A DNA stretch of 19,522 nt, taken from Candidatus Wallbacteria bacterium (GTDB lineage: Bacteria > Muiribacteriota > UBA6191 > JACPRK01). Of the stretch, positions 7,758-13,832 are shown piece by piece. Numbering within the stretch: the first letter of the stretch is position 1; each line of letters begins with the position of its first letter. Location: positions 1 through 19,522 of the forward strand of contig JACQFU010000032.1 of the NCBI GenBank assembly GCA_016199905.1, given 5' to 3'. Both the position numbers and the translations under genes were made by a program. The notes under the pieces were generated by a model that was not told the origin of the DNA, made no database searches, and saw only the letters and a list, made by a program, of their open reading frames with translations.

Positions 7758-8004
7758 GGGATGCCTTGCCACCGCGGCCCTCCGGCGCTGCCCAAGACGA
7801 CTCTCGGTAAAGTCAAGTGAGCAAAGGCCAGGATTAGTTTGTTCTCCCAAAATGACGCATTCCGTTTGGCAGCAGGCCACCTTCCGGCCTCCCTACGTGC
7901 TCGGGGTGGTGTGGGACAAAAGTCATACCCACGGCGGGACACGCCAGCCCGGGCTCGCTCGGGCAGACAGGCTGCGTTGTCGCCCCTCTGGTATCCTCTG
8001 GCCC

Positions 8005-9000
8005 ATGCCGCCTGTCGTGCGGGTCGAGAGGCTCGTGAAGACCTTCCAGATCGCCGAGCGCCGGCCGGGGTTCGGGGGCGCGCTGGCCGGGCTCTTCAGG
8101 CGTCGCTACCGGGCGGTTCGAGCCGTCGACGGCATCAGTTTCGACATCGATCCGGGGGAGCTGGTCGGATACATCGGACCCAACGGAGCCGGCAAGTCCA
8201 CGACTGTGAAGGTCTTGTCGGGCATCCTGGTCCCCGACTCGGGCATTTGCCGGGTGCTGGGCCGGGTCCCGTGGGAAGAGCGAATCGCAACCGTGGCTCA
8301 GCTCGGCGTCGTCTTCGGGCAGCGCACGCAGCTTTGGTGGGACCTGCCGGTGCTCGAGTCGTTCGACCTGCTTCGAGACATCTATCGCGTGCCCCGGACG
8401 GCGTACGAGAGCGCCCGCGACGAACTGATCGCGTTGCTGGAGCTTGCCCCACTCCTGGACGTGCCCGTGCGGCAATTGAGTCTGGGACAGCGGATGCGTT
8501 GCGACCTGGCCGCCTCGCTGCTTCACGCGCCCCGGCTGCTGTTCCTCGACGAGCCGACCATCGGCCTGGACGCCGTCTCCAAGTTGGCCGTGCGCGACTT
8601 CGTGCGCCGTTTGAATCGCGAGCGCGGCGTGACGGTCATCCTCACGACCCACGACCTGGACGACATCGAGGCGCTCTGCAACCGCGTGCTCGTCATCGGA
8701 CAGGGCCGAATTCTCTGCGACGGCTCGCTCGCCGAACTGCGCGGCCGGGTCACGACCCAGAGATGCCTCACCGTGGATCTGGAGGACGCCGGCGCCGTGG
8801 TGGATTGCCCGGGAGCCGTGGTGGTCGGCCGTGACGGCCACCGGGTGCACCTGCGCTTCGATCCTGTCCAGGTGCCGGCTCCCGAGATGATAAGCCGCTT
8901 CGTCTCTCGCCACGCTGTGCGCGACCTCTTCGTCGAGAACCCGCCGATCGAGGAGATCGTGGCCCGGCTCTTTGCGCAGGAGTCGGCGCGCAAGCCATGA
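8005..9000 (+). CDS. ABC-2 type exporter ATP-binding protein (COG4586-like)
   Basis: Nucleotide-binding subunit powering the membrane exporter formed with the next two genes. All ABC motifs are present in 331 residues: Walker A GPNGAGKST (58-66), Q-loop VVFGQ (Gln106), signature LSLGQ (158-162), Walker B LLFLDEPTIGLD (178-189) and the switch histidine in TTHD (His216). GQRTQLWWDLPVLESF after the Q-loop is characteristic of the COG4586 subfamily, which travels with two DUF990/ABC2_membrane_6-type permeases, exactly as seen here. ATG 8005 is chosen because the domain starts at once after it (VRVERLVKTF); no ribosome-binding site is visible, and translation may begin on a very short leader. The stop overlaps the next start as ATGA. 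The cargo is unknown. Confidence 0.93.
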   Translation: MPPVVRVERLVKTFQIAERRPGFGGALAGLFRRRYRAVRAVDGISFDIDPGELVGYIGPNGAGKSTTVKVLSGILVPDSGICRVLGRVPWEERIATVAQLGVVFGQRTQLWWDLPVLESFDLLRDIYRVPRTAYESARDELIALLELAPLLDVPVRQLSLGQRMRCDLAASLLHAPRLLFLDEPTIGLDAVSKLAVRDFVRRLNRERGVTVILTTHDLDDIEALCNRVLVIGQGRILCDGSLAELRGRVTTQRCLTVDLEDAGAVVDCPGAVVVGRDGHRVHLRFDPVQVPAPEMISRFVSRHAVRDLFVENPPIEEIVARLFAQESARKP

Positions 9001-9788
9001 AGCCGTACCTGGCCGTCGTTGCGGCGCGGTTCCGCGTGCATGTGCAGTACCGCGCGGCGGCGCTGGCCGGCGCCGGCACCCAGCTTTTCTGGGGGCTGAT
9101 CCGCGTGATGATCTTCGAGGCGTTTTACCGCTCTTCAACGGCCGTGCAGCCGATCTCGATGGCTCAGGTCGCCAGCTACGTCTGGCTCTCGCAAGCCACC
9201 TTTGCGATGCTTCCCGACCACGTCGAGGCCGAGATCCGAGACACGATCCGAGACGGCAATGTCGCCAGCGAGCTGCTGAGGCCGGTCGACATCTACTGGG
9301 TCTGGTACTGCCGGTGCCTGTCCTTCACCTTGATCCCGACGCTGATGCGCTGTTTTCCGATCCTGCTGTTGGCCGGCCTCTTCTTCGGCTTGAAGCCTCC
9401 GCCCTCGGCGGCCGCGGCCGCGGCTGCGGGGGCGGCCCTCCTCGGAGCGATGCTCCTCTCCAGTGCCATCACGGCGCTGGTGAGCATCGGACTCCTCTGG
9501 ACGATCTCGGGCGAAGGGATCGCGCGGCTGTCGTTCGCCGCCGCCTACCTGTTTTCGGGGATGATGCTGCCGCTGCCGTTGTTCCCGGACTGGTTGCGGG
9601 CCATCGCGGTGGCCTTGCCTTATCACGGCGTCATCGACGTTCCCTTCCGGCTCTATCTGGGCCACATCCCGCCGTCGGCCGCGCCCGCAGCCCTGGCGGC
9701 CCAGGCGGGCTGGATCGTCGCGCTCGTGCTGGCGGGGCGGTTGCTGCTGAAGCGCGGGTTGACGCGGCTGGTCGTCCAGGGAGGCTGA
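8997..9788 (+). CDS. ABC-2 type permease subunit 1 (COG4587-like)
   Basis: Integral membrane protein of 263 residues with about six hydrophobic spans, among them LFWGLIRVMIFEAFY, FPILLLAGLFFGL, a very Ala-rich span near 128-160, and FAAAYLFSGMMLPLPLF. ASELLRPVDIY and the basic N-terminus (RFRVHVQYRAA) resemble the COG4587 permease that pairs with a COG3694 partner. The start codon overlaps the ATPase stop (ATGA), which implies coupled translation and a stoichiometric complex. Its role is half of the transmembrane path of the exporter. No charged catalytic residue suggests any other function. Confidence 0.88.
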   Translation: MKPYLAVVAARFRVHVQYRAAALAGAGTQLFWGLIRVMIFEAFYRSSTAVQPISMAQVASYVWLSQATFAMLPDHVEAEIRDTIRDGNVASELLRPVDIYWVWYCRCLSFTLIPTLMRCFPILLLAGLFFGLKPPPSAAAAAAAGAALLGAMLLSSAITALVSIGLLWTISGEGIARLSFAAAYLFSGMMLPLPLFPDWLRAIAVALPYHGVIDVPFRLYLGHIPPSAAPAALAAQAGWIVALVLAGRLLLKRGLTRLVVQGG

Positions 9789-9789
9789 A

Positions 9790-10593
9790 GTGCCCGGCAC
9801 CCTCGCACTCTACGGCCGCTACGCCTCCGCCAGCGTCAAGAGTCAGCTCGAGTACCGTGCGTCATTCCTGATGCACGCCGCGGGAAACTTCCTGCTCAGC
9901 GGGATCGACTTCTGCACGCTCTGGGCGCTCTTCAACCGGTTCGGCACGATCCGCGGCTGGACGCTGGCGGAGGTGGCGCTGCTCTACGGGATGGTGAACC
10001 TGAGCTTCGCCCTGGCGGAGGCGCTCGCGCGCGGCTTCGGAACCTTCGAGACGCTGGTGCGCCACGGCGGGTTCGACCGGATGCTACTGAGACCGCGAAG
10101 CACCGCGCTGCAAGTGGCCGGGCAGGAGGTGCAGCTGATGCGCGTGGGGCGCTTCTTCCAGGGCGGCGGAGTTCTCCTGTGGGCGGCGGCCTCGCTCGAC
10201 GTGCGATGGACCGCCGCCAAGGTGACGCTCACCGCGGCCGCCATCATCGGCGGGGCCTGCCTCTTTGCGGGCCTCTTCGTGCTGCAAGCGACGCTCACCT
10301 TCTTCACCACCAGCACGCTCGAGATCGTCAACACCGTCACCTACGGCGGCGTCGAGACGGCCCAGTATCCGCTCTCGGTGTATCGCCCTTGGTTCCGCGG
10401 GTTCTTCACCTTCGTGGTGCCGCTGGCCTGCGTCAACTACTTGCCGGCCCACGCGCTGCTGGAGCGCAACGATCCCCTGGGCTCGCCGAGCTGGCTGCGC
10501 TGGGCCGCCCCGCTTGCCGGGGTGCTGTTTCTGACGGTGGCGCTTCGGATCTGGGAGCTCGGCGTGCGTCACTACCGCTCGACGGGCAGCTAG
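9790..10593 (+). CDS. ABC-2 type permease subunit 2 (COG3694-like)
   Basis: Membrane protein of 267 residues, start GTG at 9790, one base after the preceding TGA. About six spans are visible (for example MHAAGNFLLSGIDFCTLWAL, AAIIGGACLFAGLFVL, GVLFLTVALRIWELGV). FDRMLLRPRSTALQV and YPLSVYRPWFRGFFTFVVPL are strong COG3694 family landmarks. Together with the two preceding genes it completes a heteromeric ABC-2 exporter. The gene ends in TAG at 10591-10593, and that CTAG is simultaneously the stop of the convergent porin gene, so no terminator fits between them. Confidence 0.88.
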   Translation: MPGTLALYGRYASASVKSQLEYRASFLMHAAGNFLLSGIDFCTLWALFNRFGTIRGWTLAEVALLYGMVNLSFALAEALARGFGTFETLVRHGGFDRMLLRPRSTALQVAGQEVQLMRVGRFFQGGGVLLWAAASLDVRWTAAKVTLTAAAIIGGACLFAGLFVLQATLTFFTTSTLEIVNTVTYGGVETAQYPLSVYRPWFRGFFTFVVPLACVNYLPAHALLERNDPLGSPSWLRWAAPLAGVLFLTVALRIWELGVRHYRSTGS

Positions 10594-11741
10594 AACTGGG
10601 CCAGCAACTGCACGTAGGCGGTGGTCGTCTCGTCGGGAAGGACGGGATTGGTGTGAACCTGCTCGCGGTGCGCTATCGAGGCGAGCGTCCAGACCTTGGG
10701 ACGCACCTGCCGCTGCCACAGCGCGCGCACCTCTCGGATATCGCTGGGGAACTCGGCGACGAAGGTCTGGGCCTGCGGCGCGGTCCACGTGTAGTACAAC
10801 TCGAACTCGTGCTCGCGCAGCTTCTCGCGGTCGCCGAAAATCAGGCCGCCGAAGAAGGCCGTCCTGTCCTCGAGAGGCACGTCCGGCAGCGGCCGAAAGA
10901 AGACGCCGTCCGTCTGGCTCAGGTTGAAGCCGACGCTGCCGAAGGCCTTGAATCCATCGCTGAACTTGTGGTCGTAGCGCGTCATCAGGCCGGTCAGTCC
11001 CTTGTCGCCGCCTCCGCCGGGGAGCGCGCGGCGCGGCTGCAGCCGGCCCGTGTGAACGAGCACGCGGTCCCGATCGGTCAGCTCGCGCCGCCACTGGAAG
11101 GCCAGGGACTGCATCGACAGCTCCACCGGGTTGGGGTCGATCAGGTTCGTCGAGAAGAGCGGGCTGTAGACCGCCAGCAGTGTCGTCTTCTTGTCCGGGT
11201 GTTTCTCCCACACGAACCCCTCGTAGTAGACGTTGTCTTCGTCTAAGCGCCCGGAGGCGATGGCCAGGTCGGCCTCGAAGAAGCGCGCCGCTCCGCGGCC
11301 CGCGTAGAGCGAGGCGTCCGAAGCGTACTTCCACGCCAGCAGCAGCCGCTCGAAGTCGAAGTCGCGCGTCGTGAAACGTCCTTTCGCCGTGTCGAAGTCA
11401 CCCCAACGGCTCGCTTGAGTCGAGAAGCCCGAGATGAGCGTCAGGTCGTCGAAGATGGGAGCGATCAGCCCGAGCCGCAGCCGGTGGTTGATGAAGCTGT
11501 CGATGCTCTCGCTGCCGACGGGAGGCGTGCGCTCGTTGCGCTGCAGGCGAAGTCGGTACTGGCCGTCGACGATGAGGCGCGGAGGCGCGGGCACGGGCGC
11601 AGGCGCAGGCGTCGCGGCCTTCGCGGGAGCCGTGGTCTTCGAAGCGGGCTCCGAAGAGACGGGCGCGGCCTGAGCGCATGCGCCGGTCACCAGAAGCAGG
11701 ACAGGTAGAAGCCTTGAGATCGCGAGAGTCATCCCCTTCAT
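10590..11741 (-). CDS. outer-membrane beta-barrel porin-like protein
   Basis: 383 residues from ATG 11739-11741 (a second ATG lies 9 bases later). The signal peptide (AISRLLPVLLLVTGACAQA) is cleaved probably after AQA. A Pro/Ala linker (about 40-52) precedes a region of alternating aromatic/hydrophobic and charged residues: GQYRLRLQRNE, INHRLRLGLIAPIFDD, RLLLAWKYASDASLYAGRG and HEFELYYTWTA. It ends in Phe (YVQLLAQF), the usual C-terminal signal for beta-barrel assembly. Overall it resembles alginate-export/phosphate-selective-type porins, but the substrate cannot be stated. It follows the DUF190-CBS gene by 62 bp in the same direction, so a shared transcript is likely. The same frame stays open far upstream through the CBS gene, but that part is a shadow. 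Confidence 0.8.
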   Translation of the reverse strand: MKGMTLAISRLLPVLLLVTGACAQAAPVSSEPASKTTAPAKAATPAPAPVPAPPRLIVDGQYRLRLQRNERTPPVGSESIDSFINHRLRLGLIAPIFDDLTLISGFSTQASRWGDFDTAKGRFTTRDFDFERLLLAWKYASDASLYAGRGAARFFEADLAIASGRLDEDNVYYEGFVWEKHPDKKTTLLAVYSPLFSTNLIDPNPVELSMQSLAFQWRRELTDRDRVLVHTGRLQPRRALPGGGGDKGLTGLMTRYDHKFSDGFKAFGSVGFNLSQTDGVFFRPLPDVPLEDRTAFFGGLIFGDREKLREHEFELYYTWTAPQAQTFVAEFPSDIREVRALWQRQVRPKVWTLASIAHREQVHTNPVLPDETTTAYVQLLAQF

Positions 11742-11803
11742 GACTTCAACATCGACAGGAAAACCCGAGAAGCTGATCTTTTCGTCCTGTGGATCGCGCG
11801 CCT

Positions 11804-13093
11804 TCAGCCTGCCAGCAGTCCTCGAAGGATGTCGTCGCGATCCAGCACGCCCGCGAGGCGGCGGTCGGCGTCGACGACGGCGACCAGCTTGTTGTGCGGG
11901 CTGGCGAGCAAGCTGGCAATGGCCTGGGCCAGCGTCGCATCCAGCCGGGCGGTGACGACGTCCGGGTTCATCACCCCGCCTGCGGTGCAGTCGGTCGGAC
12001 CGTCCTCGAGCGCCAGCTCGGCCTCGTTCGGCTCCGAGAACGGAAGCCGGTGCATCAGCGTTCGCAGGGCGCGCGGCCGGAGAGCCGGAGTCACTCGCTC
12101 CAGTAACTCCTCGTCGCTCACGATGCCCAGAACGCGCCCCTCCGCGTCCACCACCAAGGCGCGGTTGAGCAAAGTGGAGGTCACGGCTTCGAAGGTGCGC
12201 GGCAGCGGCGTGTCGAGGTGCACCGTGGGCACTTCGCGACGCCCGACGCGTGCCAGCGGCACGTCGCCGGCAAGGCCGCCGTGGCTCCGGGCGGCCTCCT
12301 CCTTGCGAGGCGACTCGCTCACCGAGCGCAGCAGGTCGAGCCGGCTGATCATCCCAACCAGCAATCCGCCATCGTCGACGACCGGCATCCTCTTGAGTCG
12401 CCGCTCGACGAGCAGCTCGGCCACGCGTGTAAGCGGCGTGCGCACGTTGACCGTGAGCGGCCTCGCCGTCATCACGTCGGCTGCCGTCCTGCCCGCGCGG
12501 CTCAGGTCCTGGAGCAGGGCCTGCCGGGCCGGTTCGTCCAGGGACCCGAGCAGCTCCATGCGCACCCCGAATCCGGCGCGGCCGATCAAGTCGGAGTTCG
12601 TGACGATACCGGCGGGTAGGCCGGCCTCGACCACCGGCACGGCTCGATAGGCCTTGCCGGCCAGCAGTTCCACGACTCGCTCCACGGGCTCGCTCGGAGC
12701 CACGGTTGCGATGCCCCGGGACATCGCGTCGCCTGCCGTCGAGGCACGATTCGGTTCCAGGTGTAGGCCAGAGCCGTGGTGGAGCACGTCGGTTTCGTCG
12801 CAGGTGACGAACCCGTGCGGCAACAGCTCGCGAATCTGCGGCCAAAGGCGCTCGACGCGCTCGGCGGTGTCGATCCACTCGATGAGCAGCGGCTGCTGCC
12901 ACTCGGCGTCCGCCTGCCGTGTCCCGTGAAAAGGCGAACCGGCCGTGCCCTCCGCGGCTCGCAGCACCGTGGCGCCCGACGCGTTCTGGTTGCGCAGCAG
13001 TTCCTGGATGGCCAGGTGGACGGCGCGTCCGCCCGCGAGGTCGCCCTCGTTGACGTAGATTCGCACCCGCTTCGCCTTGCCGGAAAGGTTCAT
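11804..13093 (-). CDS. DUF190 (PII-like) domain fused to four CBS motifs
   Basis: Predicted cytosolic sensor of 429 residues. Residues 7-107 match DUF190/COG1993, a PII-like trimer-forming domain (KRVRIYVNEGD, LLIEWID, LPHGFVTCDETDVLHHG). Four CBS motifs follow at about 122-170, 205-254, 288-332 and 377-425, each with the usual VVD/G-x-x-x-G-I/V-x-S/D pattern (MPVVDDGGLLVGMIS, ALVVDAEGRVLGIVSDEEL). CBS pairs commonly bind adenine nucleotides, so this looks like an energy- or nucleotide-state sensor. The start is ATG 13091-13093 with AGGA 9 bases upstream; 18 upstream codons are also open but would place the ACATCC repeats inside the gene. No transporter to regulate is fused to it; the porin downstream is the only apparent partner. 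Confidence 0.9.
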   Translation of the reverse strand: MNLSGKAKRVRIYVNEGDLAGGRAVHLAIQELLRNQNASGATVLRAAEGTAGSPFHGTRQADAEWQQPLLIEWIDTAERVERLWPQIRELLPHGFVTCDETDVLHHGSGLHLEPNRASTAGDAMSRGIATVAPSEPVERVVELLAGKAYRAVPVVEAGLPAGIVTNSDLIGRAGFGVRMELLGSLDEPARQALLQDLSRAGRTAADVMTARPLTVNVRTPLTRVAELLVERRLKRMPVVDDGGLLVGMISRLDLLRSVSESPRKEEAARSHGGLAGDVPLARVGRREVPTVHLDTPLPRTFEAVTSTLLNRALVVDAEGRVLGIVSDEELLERVTPALRPRALRTLMHRLPFSEPNEAELALEDGPTDCTAGGVMNPDVVTARLDATLAQAIASLLASPHNKLVAVVDADRRLAGVLDRDDILRGLLAG

Positions 13094-13099
13094 CGGTTC

Positions 13100-13149
13100 A
13101 CATCCTGCCGGGACAATGGTAACATCCGGACCGCCTCGGGCGAACATCC
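13100..13149. repeat. three ACATCC direct repeats with exact 22-bp period (candidate operator)
   Basis: ACATCC occurs at 13100-13105, 13122-13127 and 13144-13149, so each is two helical turns from the next. The last two copies extend to AACATCCG followed by ACC. They lie between the divergent DUF190-CBS gene (ATG 13093) and the UPF0158 gene (GTG 13193). Even phasing on one DNA face suggests cooperative binding of a regulator. A weak minus-strand promoter could be TTCGCC (13144-13139), 17 bp, TACCAT (13121-13116), which would place the middle repeat in its spacer. Confidence 0.45.
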
Positions 13150-13192
13150 GACCGGGTTGAACATTTCATCGAGGAGAACGGGGCGTGGCGCC

Positions 13193-13627
13193 GTGATAGT
13201 CGACTGGGAGGCCCTGGCTGACAACTTCGAGCAAGCCAGCGCGGACCAGGAGTCGTTTCTGGACCTCCGGACGGGGAGCATCGTCGGCTGGTCGAGCGAG
13301 ATGGAGGGACTCGTAGAGGTCGGAGAGCTGCGTCGAGCCGTCGCCGCGGAACCCCAGCGCTACGCCCGCATCGAGGGGCCCAGTCCTGCCGTGCTGAAGG
13401 AGTGGATGGAGGAGTTCGCTCTGAAAGAAGGCGCCGGAGTGGAGGGCGCTCTTCTGCTGGGCGCGCTCGACGGCACGCGAGGCTTGCGGAGCTTTCGCAT
13501 CGGGCTGCAGGACCTGCCCGAGTTGCGCGATCGCTGGAGGGCGCTCGAACGGCGACGCGTGCGCGAGGCGGTCCGGGCTTGGCTGGCGGTCCTGGGCTTG
13601 CAGCCGGAGAACCCGCCGCCTTGGTAG
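13193..13627 (+). CDS. UPF0158 family protein
   Basis: Small soluble protein of 144 residues. It shows the UPF0158 pattern in order: VDWEALADNFE at the N-terminus, FLDLRTGSIVGW, YARIEGP followed by an acidic helix (LKEWMEEFA), and a basic C-terminal WRALERRRVREAVRAWLAVLG. The family has no established function that I can name. The start GTG 13193 is chosen because the conserved IVDWE begins at once; GGGG lies 9 bases upstream and GAGGAG somewhat too far (16). It is divergent from DUF190-CBS across 99 bp containing the ACATCC repeats, and may share their control. The kinase gene downstream has its own promoter. Confidence 0.8.
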   Translation: MIVDWEALADNFEQASADQESFLDLRTGSIVGWSSEMEGLVEVGELRRAVAAEPQRYARIEGPSPAVLKEWMEEFALKEGAGVEGALLLGALDGTRGLRSFRIGLQDLPELRDRWRALERRRVREAVRAWLAVLGLQPENPPPW

Positions 13628-13700
13628 CGGCCGGCCGGCGCACAGGGAAAGATTGGCGCGTTTTTGGCCCTCCCCGGCACCAAACGGTCCTTTGTAGCGG

Positions 13701-13729
13701 TTGACGCCCACGAGCGGCGTTGCTAAAGT
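13701..13729 (+). promoter_or_regulatory. sigma-70-like promoter of the hybrid kinase
   Basis: TTGACG (13701-13706), a 17-bp spacer and TAAAGT (13724-13729) match the consensus hexamers at 5/6 and 4/6 positions with ideal spacing. Transcription would start near 13736, giving a leader of about 97 nt before the GTG at 13833. Confidence 0.55.
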
Positions 13730-13753
13730 TTCGGCGGAGCGTTTCAAGAAAAA

Positions 13754-13783
13754 AGGCCCAATCGAGTTTCGCCAAAAGGGCCT
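13754..13783 (+). other. stem-loop in the kinase leader
   Basis: aggccc (13754-13759) pairs perfectly with gggcct (13778-13783) around an 18-base loop, inside the predicted 5' leader and preceded by seven A. It lies about 40 bases before the ribosome-binding site and does not occlude it. It could be an RNA control element or chance; no known riboswitch consensus is recognisable. Confidence 0.35.
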
Positions 13784-13832
13784 GGGATTGCCAAGAAGAC
13801 CAAAGGGAAACAGAGTGTAGCAGGAGGGCTCT

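Larger units (their letters stand above)
7659..8004. other. 346-bp non-coding divergent region between the sulfatase operon and the ABC exporter
   Basis: I see no convincing gene here; the open frames crossing it are low-complexity shadows. It contains the sulfatase ribosome site (7665-7670), a 6-bp GC hairpin with a 7-base loop (ccgggg 7689-7694 / ccccgg 7702-7707) in the predicted sulfatase leader, and the sigma-54-like site at 7744-7757. There is a less GC-rich patch at about 7805-7870, and an inverted repeat gtggg-N12-cccac (7911-7915 / 7928-7932) that could be an operator for the exporter. TATCCT at 7992-7997 ends 7 bases before the exporter ATG, compatible with a leaderless start, but no good -35 matches it. 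Confidence 0.6.

Noticed and set aside
7677..7880. Small minus-strand frame in the divergent region
   Set aside because: No ribosome site, no recognisable motif, and it overlaps the sigma-54-like element.
11766..11784. Imperfect hairpin cgagaag/cttttcg between the CBS and porin genes
   Set aside because: The stem has a mismatch on the minus strand and is weak, so an attenuator or terminator call is not supportable.
10590..12902. A single 770-codon minus-strand frame spanning the porin and most of the CBS gene
   Set aside because: Only the part from 11741 downstream has signal peptide and barrel features. The upstream part is Arg/Ala/Gly-rich shadow of the DUF190-CBS gene, which has clear domains in another frame.
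13157..13192. TTG at about 13157 as an earlier start for the UPF0158 protein
   Set aside because: It has no spaced Shine-Dalgarno sequence and adds residues before the conserved IVDWE start of the family.
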